Shown here piece by piece: positions 53,958 through 63,394 of a stretch of DNA of 64,000 bases. This stretch comes from Paracoccaceae bacterium (GTDB taxonomy: Bacteria > Pseudomonadota > Alphaproteobacteria > Rhodobacterales > Rhodobacteraceae): NCBI GenBank assembly GCA_014323795.1, contig JACONK010000037.1, forward strand, positions 1-64,000, given 5' to 3'. A program made the translations under genes and the position numbers. The stretch's first letter is position 1, and each line of letters opens with the position of its first letter. The notes under the pieces are model-generated. The model was not told the origin of the DNA, searched no databases, and saw nothing but the letters and a program-made list of their open reading frames with translations.

Positions 53958-54473
53958 TCAGGCGGCACGGCCCAGCAGCACGTCATCTACCCGTTTCCGG
54001 GCCTTGACCTCATCCATGCCATCCACGGCAGCGATTTCGCGGGTCAGGTGCTCCAGCGCGGATTCGTAAAGCTGCCGTTCGGAATAGCTCTGTTCGCGCT
54101 GATCATCCTTGCGGTGCAGGTCGCGAACAACCTCTGCAATTGCGATCAGATCACCGGAGTTGATCTTCTGCTCATACTCTTGCGCCCGGCGAGACCACAT
54201 GGCACGCTTCACCCGCGCACGGCCCTTAAGCGTGGTCAGGGCCTTGGCCACCATATCCGGAGAACTTAGCTCACGCATTCCGATGCTCCTCGCCTTTGCG
54301 GTCGGCACCCGCAGGGTCATCTTGTCCTTTTCAAAGGCGATCACGAAAAACTCCGTAGAGATGCCAACGATCTCTTGCACTTCGATATTTATGATCTTGC
54401 CGACGCCATGGGCGGGGTAGACAACAAAGTCGTTCGGGCTGAATTCTGAATCCTTTTTTTTCTTCCTCGCCAT
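53958..54473 (-). CDS. carD: CarD-family transcription regulator
   Basis: A 171-residue RNA-polymerase-binding regulator. ATG 54473 begins MARKKKKDSEFSPNDFVVYP; AHGVGKIINIEVQEIVGIST is the RNAP-interaction Tudor-like domain, and MWSRRAQEYEQKINSGDLIA with EVVRDLHRKDDQREQSYSER the DNA-binding helical domain. It stabilises open promoter complexes, notably at rRNA promoters. It follows fdxA on the same strand, the order conserved in alphaproteobacteria. Confidence 0.93.
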   Translation of the reverse strand: MARKKKKDSEFSPNDFVVYPAHGVGKIINIEVQEIVGISTEFFVIAFEKDKMTLRVPTAKARSIGMRELSSPDMVAKALTTLKGRARVKRAMWSRRAQEYEQKINSGDLIAIAEVVRDLHRKDDQREQSYSERQLYESALEHLTREIAAVDGMDEVKARKRVDDVLLGRAA

Positions 54474-54710
54474 GCGAATATCCCATCCTTTTCTGGCCGC
54501 CGTATCCCCGATTTCAGAGGGCAAAACCGGATCCTGGCAGATGGCTGCCCGGGCCCGGCTTTGTGCGTATCGCTGCGGAAACCCCATCGGGCACACGCAG
54601 TCAGCGGATTACCTCCCGGCTCTGATATCAATACAGGTTATCACAAAATCAACCCTGTTCCCGGCCCCTTGTCAATACAAGCCTTTTCAGGGGGGCGGCG
54701 CGATATGTGC

Positions 54711-55049
54711 CTAACCGCCCTGGCCCGGTTCAGGGCTAAAGTATTTTTCAAATTTACCCTGCTCGCCAGCGCGTTCATCCGCTTCCGGCAGAGGATCAAT
54801 CCTGGTGATCAGGTTAGGCCATTTTTCCGCGTATTCGCGATTGATTTCCAGCCATTTTTCCATACCCGGTTCGGTATCCGGGCGGATCGCGTCGACCGGG
54901 CATTCCGGCTCACACACACCACAATCGATGCATTCGTCAGGGTGGATCACAAGCATATTCTCCCCCTCGTAGAAGCAATCTACGGGGCAGACATCAACAC
55001 AATCCGTATGTTTGCATGCAATGCAACTTTCAATTACCACATAGGTCAT
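54711..55049 (-). CDS. fdxA: Ferredoxin FdxA (7Fe/8Fe type)
   Basis: A 112-residue ferredoxin starting [20 protein letters not shown]. Two cluster motifs are seen: [17 protein letters not shown] (with the His-Thr-Asp typical of a 3Fe-4S site) and [12 protein letters not shown]. The helical tail ends [12 protein letters not shown]. It carries electrons in the cytoplasm. Located between carD and the helicase, as in relatives. Confidence 0.94.
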   Translation of the reverse strand: MTYVVIESCIACKHTDCVDVCPVDCFYEGENMLVIHPDECIDCGVCEPECPVDAIRPDTEPGMEKWLEINREYAEKWPNLITRIDPLPEADERAGEQGKFEKYFSPEPGQGG

Positions 55050-55179
55050 GGGAGCCTCTTGAACACATATGCGGACATTTATAGAAGCGTTTCCGGCCTA
55101 CCGCCAATAAAAATGCACCGGGTTGCCGACATCACATGAAGCAGCTGTGGTGCCCCGGGCGGGGTGCCCGCATGCATAG

Positions 55180-55410
55180 TCAACACGTGGTGATCGCGGC
55201 AAATCTTTGCCGTACTGCGCTTCCATGGGATGGTCGATCCAGGATCGGGCCGGTTAATCCTGTGCCGATACCGGGTTGAGGCCCGTCCGGCGCGGTCCGG
55301 TGCCGTGCCACAGAGCCAAAGATATTACCGTGCGGATCCGGCACCCATGGGAAAGGAAAGCGTGTCATCGGCAACTGTCTTTGCGGCCAGCGTCCGGGGT
55401 GATCAATCAT
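55180..55410 (-). pseudogene. RNA-binding S4-domain protein remnant
   Basis: In related genomes an HSP15-like S4-domain gene lies between the helicase and fdxA and begins at an ATGA overlap with the helicase stop. Here the ATGA overlap at 55410 is kept, but only scraps of the protein remain in shifted frames: LAAKTVADD, then TLSFPMGAGSAR, followed by a degraded tail. Most of the S4 RNA-binding fold is deleted. Confidence 0.5.
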
Positions 55411-58127
55411 GATTTGCTTTTCAAAGCGGCGAGTGCGGCGAAGGGGTTATCGGGATCAACCTGCTTTTCCTTGCGCCTGGGAAAAAATCTTGCGGTGTCG
55501 GGGTTTTCACACGGTTTGACCCGGGCCTTTCGCTTACCGCCCGGCTTGTGGCCCTGGTTGGCAAAGCGTTTCCACCCGCCCCGGCAAAAGATGTAAAATA
55601 CCTCTGATTCCGGGGCGGTGTCTGCCGCCTCTGCGGTCAGGTTGCTGTCCGGTTGGCTGGCCGCATCTTCGGGCACCGGTTCTGCCTGCTGTGCCACGGG
55701 AGCTACGGGCACTTCAGCAGTCGCAGGTGTTGCAGGATGTGGCGTACGCTTTTTTTCGCGCTTGCCTTTTTTCACCGAATATCCCAGGCCCGCCATCAGG
55801 TTCGCAAATTGATCGAGCGTCATGCCCGTGATCGACAGCATATCCGGGCTGCATTCAAACCCGCCACGGGTATCTTCCTTGCGTATCAGATCGGCCAACC
55901 GTTCCAGCATGTCGACCCGGATCGCCCACTCTCCGGCAAGGCGATAGCCTGCCCGGGTGTAATAGCCGTGCGGTGCAGCGGCGTGTTGGGGGATGGTCAC
56001 AAGACCTGGCGGCGGCGGCGGCGGGAATTCGCAAAAGCCTTTCACAAGCGACCAAAGGATCAGCCGCAGCCTCGTCGGGGCAGGTTTCAGGAGATGGGGC
56101 TGAAAGATAGTGAAATTGCCAAACCGCACACCGTGTTTGCGCAGGTGGCTGCGGGCGTCCTGATCCAGTGCCTTGACGTCGCCGGCGACCACAGACCGGG
56201 GGATCACACCCAGCGCCTCCACCAGTTGGAACGCGAGCCCGCGGGCAAGCCCCGTGACCTCCGCATCGTCGCGCATCCTGACAAGTTGCTCAAAGTTTGC
56301 CTCAATACGCCGGTTTACAAAGTGGCCCAGGCGATGGCGCACTTTCCGTGCCACATCCTCGCCTGCTTCGACGTCCACAAACGCCTCGATACCGGGGGAC
56401 AGCACGTCCGGGCCTTTCACAAGCCTGCCGACAACATCTTCACCCCACATCAGGTTACCCTGTTCAGTGATATCGAACCCGGTGTCCGGTGCGTTGTAAA
56501 TGCGGTTGCCCATAAGGTTGAATTCGGGAACCAGTGCCTGCACTGCAGCCCGGCGCAGGATCCTGGCCCCCTCCCCGGTGGCATTCGGATCGAGGTGGAA
56601 GCGGAAACCCCGCAGTTGTCCAGCGAATTGGCCTTCAACTGTCACTTCGCCCTTGGCGTTCACCTCAGCCATGAGGATCTCCTTCTGTTTCAACCGGCGC
56701 ATCAGCACTGACGTGCGCTGGTCAACAAATCTCTGCGTCAGGGCAGCATGCAACGCATCTGACAGGCGGTCTTCTACAGCGCGGGTCTTGTCGCGCCAAT
56801 AGGTTTCGTCAGAAACCCAGCCCTTGCGTTGCGCGACGTATGTCCAGGTGCGAACGTAGGCAAGCCGCTTTGCCAGCGTGTCTATATCACCGTAATTCTT
56901 GTCAATACGGGCGACCTGATCCGCCAGCCAGGCGTGCGGGAGTTCACCGGTTTCATGCAGAAGTTCAAAAATTTTTCGAGCAATGGCATTGTGCTCATTG
57001 GTGCTGACCTGCCGGAAATCAGGGATTTGGCAACAGTCCCACAACAGCCTTACGGAGGCCCCCCCGGTAGCCCTTGCACGAACCTCTGACATCCCCGCAA
57101 GGTTGCGTAACGTGCGCAGGTCATCCGCCTCTCGCATGCGGACCAGACGCGGGTTGTCAGAGCCAAGCGTCAGCGTATCAATCAGCCGGTCGAGGCTATT
57201 AAAAGAGATGTCCGAATTCCGCCAGTGCAGATTTCTGACCGGCGTGGAGCGGTGATGCTCGATGGCGGCGACCAGTTCCGGTTGCAGCGGCGGGGCCTGT
57301 CCTGTCACACCGAAGGTACCATCCGTCTTGTAACGCCCGGCACGACCCGCGATCTGGGCAATCTCGTTTGGGGCAAGGCAACGCAGACGGCGACCATCAA
57401 ATTTGGAAAGCCCGGCGAAAGCCACGTGAGAGACATCGAGGTTCAGCCCCATCCCGATGGCGTCGGTGGCCACAAGGTAGTCCACATCACCGGACTGGTA
57501 GAGCTGCACCTGCGCATTCCGTGTGCGCGGGCTAAGCGCACCCATAACCACCGCCGCGCCGCCCTTTTGTCGGCGCATGAGTTCCGCAATCGCGTATACA
57601 TTTTCAACAGAAAACGTAACGATGGCACTACGCACCGGTATGCGGCTTATCTTTTTCGCACCTCTATAGACAAGTTGGGAAAGCCGGTCCCGGCGGAGGA
57701 ATTTGACGCCTGGCACAAGGGCTGCGATGGGCCCGTGCATGGTGTCAGAGCCAAGAAAAAGCGTCTCTCTGGTACCGCGCATCCGCAGCAGGCGGTCGGT
57801 AAAGACATGCCCGCGCCCTGGATCCGCGCAAAGCTGAATTTCATCGATGGCAACAAAATCGGCACCGATACCCTGGGGCATCGCTTCAACAGTAGCGACC
57901 CAATACTGTGTACGCGGCGGAACGACGCGCTCTTCACCAGTGATCAGCCCGACAACGGACGGTCCCCGCCTGGCGACAAGCCGGTCATAAACCTCCCGTG
58001 CGAGCAGGCGAAGGGGCAGGCCGATTACACCTGTTCGGTGGCCCAGCATGCGGTCAAGTGCGTAATGGGTTTTGCCAGTATTGGTCGGGCCAAGCAGGGC
58101 CGCAACGCAAGGGCGATAACCCGCCAT
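55407..58127 (-). CDS. SUV3-like DExH-box RNA helicase
   Basis: A 906-residue helicase. MAGYRPCVAALLGPTNTGKT at ATG 58127 leads into Walker A; FVAIDEIQLCADPGRGHVFT is the DEIQ box (motif II), RKVKFLRRDRLSQLVYRG follows, and DYLVATDAIGMGLNLDV with EIAQIAGRAGRYKTDGTFG are motifs V and VI. The tail holds a helicase C-terminal domain and a low-complexity Pro/Ala linker ending in a basic zinc-ribbon-like piece (EVFYIFCRGGWKRFANQGHK). It resembles mitochondrial SUV3, an RNA-degradosome helicase. The S4 remnant follows. Confidence 0.92.
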   Translation of the reverse strand: MAGYRPCVAALLGPTNTGKTHYALDRMLGHRTGVIGLPLRLLAREVYDRLVARRGPSVVGLITGEERVVPPRTQYWVATVEAMPQGIGADFVAIDEIQLCADPGRGHVFTDRLLRMRGTRETLFLGSDTMHGPIAALVPGVKFLRRDRLSQLVYRGAKKISRIPVRSAIVTFSVENVYAIAELMRRQKGGAAVVMGALSPRTRNAQVQLYQSGDVDYLVATDAIGMGLNLDVSHVAFAGLSKFDGRRLRCLAPNEIAQIAGRAGRYKTDGTFGVTGQAPPLQPELVAAIEHHRSTPVRNLHWRNSDISFNSLDRLIDTLTLGSDNPRLVRMREADDLRTLRNLAGMSEVRARATGGASVRLLWDCCQIPDFRQVSTNEHNAIARKIFELLHETGELPHAWLADQVARIDKNYGDIDTLAKRLAYVRTWTYVAQRKGWVSDETYWRDKTRAVEDRLSDALHAALTQRFVDQRTSVLMRRLKQKEILMAEVNAKGEVTVEGQFAGQLRGFRFHLDPNATGEGARILRRAAVQALVPEFNLMGNRIYNAPDTGFDITEQGNLMWGEDVVGRLVKGPDVLSPGIEAFVDVEAGEDVARKVRHRLGHFVNRRIEANFEQLVRMRDDAEVTGLARGLAFQLVEALGVIPRSVVAGDVKALDQDARSHLRKHGVRFGNFTIFQPHLLKPAPTRLRLILWSLVKGFCEFPPPPPPGLVTIPQHAAAPHGYYTRAGYRLAGEWAIRVDMLERLADLIRKEDTRGGFECSPDMLSITGMTLDQFANLMAGLGYSVKKGKREKKRTPHPATPATAEVPVAPVAQQAEPVPEDAASQPDSNLTAEAADTAPESEVFYIFCRGGWKRFANQGHKPGGKRKARVKPCENPDTARFFPRRKEKQVDPDNPFAALAALKSKS

Positions 58128-58700
58128 GATACTCTCCTGTTCCCAGGTGTCCTGGCCTTTCGGTCCAAGGGGGATCAAGGGTTTGAAATGATCAGCGATC
58201 CGGATTAATAAAGTATTAATCCGGGCCCGTCGCCTGTGACAGGCTTATACCGCTTAACTTGATTTCAAGGAATCTTCGGATATGCATATTAGATGCTTTT
58301 CCCCATTTGCAACGCTGGCCATGTTCCCGGTTACACCCGGACCGCATACCTTTAAAGGATATTTACTCCCACGCCCGACATGACCCTCGCCTTGAGGCGC
58401 ACCCCGCGGCAGGCCGCGTCCTGCTGCCCGGTATTGCCAAAATGGGGGTGCACAGGATGAAGATCCTGTGCCGGTCTCCTGCACCATGATCAAAAACATT
58501 ATCGCCCCGGTTCCACAGAAATAATAAAGCTTTGTTTCAAATCCTAAAGTTATCGGATTACGCACAAGTGCGCAAATTTCTGCCTATTTCGAAAATAATT
58601 CTTGCGACGGATTGCCGGACCCCGATGCGCATGCCTATTTATCGCGAGCGTCAGGAAACATATGGCCAATGTATACAAGCCCACACGCCAGAGGCCCACG
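58128..58700. other. Divergent intergenic region
   Basis: 573 bases between the helicase and DUF1800 genes, with no supportable gene. AT-rich parts near 58200 and 58530 could hold the two divergent promoters. Confidence 0.4.
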
Positions 58701-60068
58701 ATGAGCCAGTCAAAAGAGACGATAGCCGCCTTTCGCTTCGGCCTTGGTTTTGCACCCGGGCAGCGGGTTGATGCGGAACCGGCTTTTCTGACGCGCAACA
58801 TGCGCAATGGCGACCCGTTAGCGGCATTATCGTCGCCGGTTTCGCTCGATGATCGAATGGCGATGATAGTGCGCCTTCGCCAGGAGAACCAGAAACAAAG
58901 GGAAAGCGGCAACCCGGGCGAGAGCGAGGCACTTAAGAAAGTGCGCGGCGACTTTCGCAAGCTGCGGCTTGAAGACGCTCGTCGCCTTTTTGAGCGAGCC
59001 ATCTTCTCTGACGACAGCTTCTTTGAACGCCTCTCCTTTTTCTGGGCAGACCACTTCACAGTTGCGCCAAAGGTCAAATTGGGTCAGGCGACCTGGGGCG
59101 ATTACATTGATAACGCGATCCGGGCCAACGTTACGCGTTCCTTTGCCGACATGCTGATTGACGTCGTACTGCACCCGAACATGCTGCTTTACCTGGATCA
59201 GCGCGGATCCGTGGGCCCTGAATCACGGGTCGGCACACGCAGAGGGATGGGACTCAACGAGAACCTGGCACGCGAGATACTGGAACTGCATACCCTGGGC
59301 GTTGGCGGGGCCTACAGCCAGACGGATGTACGCCAATTGGCGGAGCTGCTCACAGGACTGTCGCTCAACAAACGCGGTTTCATGTTTGCCCCGGGCCGTT
59401 CGGAGCCCGGTCCGGAAACAATTCTTGGCCGGACCTATGGTGACTATGGCAAGGCAGAACTTGATGACATTCGCAGCTTTCTGCATGATGTATCTGTCCA
59501 TCCCGACACCGCCCGTCATATCGCCCGCAAGCTGGCCGTGCATTTCGTGTCTGACGAACCGGATCCCGATTTGATTGCCACCCTTGCCGATACATACATG
59601 CAAACAGACGGCGATCTGCCGTCGGTATATGTTGCCCTGCTCGACCACCCGGCAGCCTGGATGCCGCTTGGTGCAAAAGTCAAGCAACCGATGGATTTCA
59701 TGATTTCGGGATTGCGTGCGCTCGGCCTGGAACGAAAACAGATTGTGGAGATTTCGCCGCGCCGGGCGAACCGAATCCTCGTCACCCCGCTGGCTGCCAT
59801 GGGCCAGCCCCTGGGGCGGCAACCGGGGCCAGACGGCTGGCCCGAGGAAGCGGAGGCATGGATCACGGCCCACGGCCTTGCCGCACGACTGCAGTGGTCG
59901 CTTCTGACGGCAGAAAGATTCGCCCGCAGGCATGATCCGAGAGCGTTCCTTGACTTCGCGCTGCGCGATTTGGCAGGCGACAGCCTTCGCTTTGCCGTCT
60001 CAGGCGCGGAAAAACAGACCGAAGGCATAGCACTGGTGCTGGCCTCGCCCGAATTCAACCGGAGGTAG
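58701..60068 (+). CDS. DUF1800 family protein
   Basis: A 455-residue protein. ATG 58701 (MSQSKETIAAFRFGLGFAPG) matches family starts; ERAIFSDDSFFERLSFFWAD, NENLAREILELHTLGVGGAY and DVRQLAELLTGLSLN are DUF1800 signatures. The family is almost always encoded with a DUF1501 partner, found four bases downstream here. Their joint function is unknown; membrane or envelope biogenesis has been proposed for related pairs. Confidence 0.9.
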   Translation: MSQSKETIAAFRFGLGFAPGQRVDAEPAFLTRNMRNGDPLAALSSPVSLDDRMAMIVRLRQENQKQRESGNPGESEALKKVRGDFRKLRLEDARRLFERAIFSDDSFFERLSFFWADHFTVAPKVKLGQATWGDYIDNAIRANVTRSFADMLIDVVLHPNMLLYLDQRGSVGPESRVGTRRGMGLNENLAREILELHTLGVGGAYSQTDVRQLAELLTGLSLNKRGFMFAPGRSEPGPETILGRTYGDYGKAELDDIRSFLHDVSVHPDTARHIARKLAVHFVSDEPDPDLIATLADTYMQTDGDLPSVYVALLDHPAAWMPLGAKVKQPMDFMISGLRALGLERKQIVEISPRRANRILVTPLAAMGQPLGRQPGPDGWPEEAEAWITAHGLAARLQWSLLTAERFARRHDPRAFLDFALRDLAGDSLRFAVSGAEKQTEGIALVLASPEFNRR

Positions 60069-60072
60069 CCTG

Positions 60073-61287
60073 ATGACTCTTTCGCGCCGTGCTTTCCTGA
60101 CACGCACCGCCGCCGTTGGCTGCTCCGCCGCCGCCAGTCCGCTGATCACACCGATGACCTTCGCCTCTGCCACGTCAGAGAACCGCCTGGTCGTGATCAT
60201 CCTGCGCGGCGCGATGGATGGGCTGCACGTGGTTGCTCCCATCGGCGACCCGATCTATGCAGGTCTGCGTCCGACCCTTAGCCAAACCGAATTTGCCGAT
60301 CTCGACGGGTTCTTCGCGCTCCCGCCGGAGCTGCACGACCTTCTGCCCATGTGGCACAAGGGAGAGCTGGCCTTTGCCCACGCAGTATCCACACCTTACC
60401 GCGAAAGGCGCAGCCATTTTGACGGCCAGGATCTGCTGGAAGCAGGCAAAGTCGCCGTCGACGCCCGCGTACGCGAAAGCGGATGGCTCAACCGCATGCT
60501 GTCGCTGATGCCCGGCGTTGAACAGGAAACTGCTTTTTCTGTCGGGCGGGAAGATATGCTTGTCTTGCGTGGCGATGCCCCGAGTGCCAGTTGGTCGCCG
60601 GAAGGGCGCGTGGACCTATCCCCCCAGGCGCGGCTTCTCTTGTCCATGATTTACGAAAAAGATCCGCTGTTTGAGGAAGCTGGCCGCATGGCGATGGCAC
60701 TTGCGGAACAGATGGAGATGGAAGCCGGAATGGCGGGTAAGCCGATCAACCAAAAAGAAATGGCAGACAACATGCGCCAGGCGGCGCGTAGAGCCAGGGC
60801 AGGCGATCTGGCAACCTTCGCAGCCAGGCGCATGCTGGAAGATACCCGCATCGCCAGCTTTTCCATCGGCGGGTGGGACACCCACCAACGCCAGAAAAAG
60901 TCGATGCGCCGCGCCATGCGCAACCTGTCCGACGCACTAATCGCTCTGCAAAACGAACTTGGGCCCGTCTGGGCCAAAACCACGGTTATGGCGGTAACGG
61001 AATTTGGCCGTACAGTGCGCGAAAACGGGTCAGAGGGCACAGACCACGGCACTGGCGGGGCCATGGTGCTGGCTGGTGGCGCAGTGCGCGGCGGCAGGGT
61101 TTATGGCGACTGGCCCGGGATCGCGGAGGCCGAACTCTACAGGCAGCGTGACCTGATGCCGACGCGCGACCTGCGTACCTATGCAGGCTGGGCTATCCGC
61201 AATCTCTACGGCATAGAGACCTCCGCCGTCACATCAACGGTGTTTCCGGACCTGGATCTCGGCGACGACCCGCGCTTCCTGCTGTAG
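60073..61287 (+). CDS. DUF1501 family protein (Tat-exported)
   Basis: A 404-residue protein. SRRAFLTRTAAVGCSAAASP at the N-terminus is a Tat signal with twin arginine. VVIILRGAMDGLHVVAPIGD, FSIGGWDTHQRQKK and VMAVTEFGRTVRENGSEGTD with HGTGGAMVLAGGAV match DUF1501, a relative of the alkaline phosphatase/sulfatase fold. Exported folded to the periplasm, probably with its DUF1800 partner. Confidence 0.9.
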   Translation: MTLSRRAFLTRTAAVGCSAAASPLITPMTFASATSENRLVVIILRGAMDGLHVVAPIGDPIYAGLRPTLSQTEFADLDGFFALPPELHDLLPMWHKGELAFAHAVSTPYRERRSHFDGQDLLEAGKVAVDARVRESGWLNRMLSLMPGVEQETAFSVGREDMLVLRGDAPSASWSPEGRVDLSPQARLLLSMIYEKDPLFEEAGRMAMALAEQMEMEAGMAGKPINQKEMADNMRQAARRARAGDLATFAARRMLEDTRIASFSIGGWDTHQRQKKSMRRAMRNLSDALIALQNELGPVWAKTTVMAVTEFGRTVRENGSEGTDHGTGGAMVLAGGAVRGGRVYGDWPGIAEAELYRQRDLMPTRDLRTYAGWAIRNLYGIETSAVTSTVFPDLDLGDDPRFLL

Positions 61288-61329
61288 GTCTGCCAAGGCT
61301 GGACCAACGTCCGCCAGCCCGCAAATTCA

Positions 61330-62021
61330 GGGCACTTCGCAAAGGAACCCCGCCATACCCATACCTGTTGGTTTTCCGGTTCCGGCCTGGATCTCTCCGC
61401 CACGCCCCCCCATGCGACATTCTCGAAGGGCAGTAAGCCCGGCTTAAACCGCTCAATGCGACCGCGCACACCGAAGATCTCTCCGCCGCCACAACGGTTA
61501 ATGGCGGAATCCGGGATTACCTGACCTACGGGCCCCTTGCTGATCCGGCAGGATATCAAGCCCTGCTCAGTGCCACGGAACAAGGTCGGGATCCATCCTT
61601 CTACGCCATAAAAAACCTGCAGCCAGGCAAGTTTGAGGGCGTCTCTTCCTGCCTGCGGATTGATCCCAACGCCGGGTCAATCGAGATGGGCCATATTAAT
61701 TTTTCCAGGCCTCTGCAACGCACACCCGCCGCGACCAAAACGATGTTTCTGATGGTGGCTGTGGCGTTTGAGGCAAGCTACCACCGATATGAATGGAAAT
61801 GTGACGTGCTCAATCGCAATGTGGCGCGGCTGTGGCGGCTCGGGTTGAGATATGAGGGTATCTTTCGTCAGGCCACCGTCTATAAGGGTCGCAACCGCGA
61901 TACTGCCTGGTTTGCCGCTGTTGACAAAGAATGGCCCGCCCTGAAAAAGTCTTTGAAACCTGGCTTGCACCAGAAAGCCTTGATTATACTGGTTGCCAGA
62001 AGCAAAGTCTTTCCTTCCTGA
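61330..62021 (+). pseudogene. GNAT acetyltransferase (RimJ-like) pseudogene
   Basis: A proline-rich start VGFPVPAWISPPRPPM lies in one frame; after a frame change the enzyme continues ILEGQ, a TAA stop where family members have Tyr, then ARLKPLNATAHTEDL, YLTYGPLADPAGYQALL, IKNLQPGKFEGVSSCLRIDP, SIEMGHINF, YEWKCDVLNRNVARLWRLGL and GIFRQATVYKGRNRDTAWF. These are the RimJ/RimL-type GNAT motifs in order. The frameshift plus stop disable it; the C-terminal half still reads open from 61686. Confidence 0.75.
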
Positions 62022-62066
62022 CCGCCTTTGTGCGGGTTGCAAGCGATCCTCAACTGAAAAGCTGAC

Positions 62067-62633
62067 ATGACTGATACCATCAACTTTCTGCTCACCCGCC
62101 GTTCGGTTTCCGGCTCCACGCTGGTTGCCCCGGCACCTGATCGCACGGCGGTTGAAAAAATCCTTACCGCGGGAGCTCGCGTCCCCGACCACAAGGCACT
62201 GGTTCCCTGGCGCTTCATTGTTTTCCGGGGCGATGCGCTGCAACGCATGGGCCAGGCCTTGCATGACCGGGCGCTCGAAAACGGCTTCGGCGCAAAACGT
62301 GCGGAAATGGTACGCCGGTCATGGCAGAATCTGCCGATGTCGGTCGCCGTGGTAGCGAGCCCGAAACCCGACGCGGGCATCCCGGACGTGGAACAGACGC
62401 TGTCTGCCGGGGCGGTCTGCGTGTCGGTGCTGAATGCCGCCCTTGCCATGGGCTACGGTGCCAACTGGATTACCGGCTGGATGGCCTTTGATATCGAATT
62501 TCTGCAACGCGAGCTAGGCCTGGCAGAAGGCGAATACGTGGCAGGTTTCATCCACGTGGGTACGCGCACCACAGATCCGAATGAACGGGATCGCCCCCCT
62601 CTCGACAGCATCACCAACTGGCTTGACGCATGA
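62067..62633 (+). CDS. Nitroreductase family protein (YdjA-like)
   Basis: A 188-residue flavoenzyme starting MTDTINFLLTRRSVSGSTLV. RRS near the start and ILTAGARVPDHKALVPWRFI bind FMN, and LNAALAMGYGANWITGWMAF is the conserved small-family region. It reduces nitro or quinone compounds with NAD(P)H. Overlaps the next gene by four bases. Confidence 0.92.
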   Translation: MTDTINFLLTRRSVSGSTLVAPAPDRTAVEKILTAGARVPDHKALVPWRFIVFRGDALQRMGQALHDRALENGFGAKRAEMVRRSWQNLPMSVAVVASPKPDAGIPDVEQTLSAGAVCVSVLNAALAMGYGANWITGWMAFDIEFLQRELGLAEGEYVAGFIHVGTRTTDPNERDRPPLDSITNWLDA

Positions 62634-63319
62634 TCCTTGACGATTTTCTCAAGGCGGTCAGGCAGATGCCCGACCGCCGTTTCCAGGGTGTGCTCTGGGC
62701 CGGGATCGGGTTGAGCGTTACTTTGCTGGCGATGCTGACGGCGGCGGTGTTATGGCTTTTGCCCGACAGCATATCGCTGCCCTGGTACGGGGAAATTGAA
62801 TGGCTTTCATACCTGCTCGACAGGTTTGCGATTGCCGTCATGCTTGTGGTGTCAGCCATCCTGATGGTGCCGGTGGCATCTCTTTTCATGGGGTTTTTCA
62901 ACGAAAGGGTGGCGGCTGCGGTAGAAGACCGCCATTACCCGGATGCGGGGCCTGCCAAAGGCGCGACGTTTCGCGATACCCTGGCGGATTCTATCCGTTT
63001 TTTCGGTTTGATACTGGTCGTGAACATGTTCGGGATAATCATTTACCTGTTCTCGGCAATCGCGGCACCGCTTGTCTTCTGGGTGGTCAACGGCATCCTT
63101 CTGGGCCGGGAATTCTTTCAACTGGTCGCCATGCGCCGAATCGGACGCACCGCTGCGCAACATCTGTATACCCGGCACCGGTTTGAGATCTGGGTTTCAG
63201 GTGCTTTGATGGCCGTGCCATTGACGATTCCCATCGTGAACCTCTGTGCCCCGGTACTGGGTGCTGCAACGTTCACGCATCTTTATCACAGATTGGCAAA
63301 AGATATGTCACACTGTTGA
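62630..63319 (+). CDS. EI24 domain-containing membrane protein (CysZ-like)
   Basis: A 229-residue inner-membrane protein with about four helices (VLWAGIGLSVTLLAMLTAAV, FAIAVMLVVSAILMVPVASL, FFGLILVVNMFGIIIYLF and a last one near VPLTIPIVNLCAPVLGAATF). The RVAAAVEDRHYPDAG loop and GREFFQLVAMRRIG are EI24 features. CysZ of this family imports sulfate; the alphaproteobacterial branch is uncharacterised. ATGA overlap with the nitroreductase gene. Confidence 0.88.
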   Translation: MILDDFLKAVRQMPDRRFQGVLWAGIGLSVTLLAMLTAAVLWLLPDSISLPWYGEIEWLSYLLDRFAIAVMLVVSAILMVPVASLFMGFFNERVAAAVEDRHYPDAGPAKGATFRDTLADSIRFFGLILVVNMFGIIIYLFSAIAAPLVFWVVNGILLGREFFQLVAMRRIGRTAAQHLYTRHRFEIWVSGALMAVPLTIPIVNLCAPVLGAATFTHLYHRLAKDMSHC

Positions 63320-63394
63320 GTCACCCGTCAGACTGGCGATAGATTGACCCGGCTCACTGCACCAGATGCGCATTAATTTCTGCTCATACCCGGG

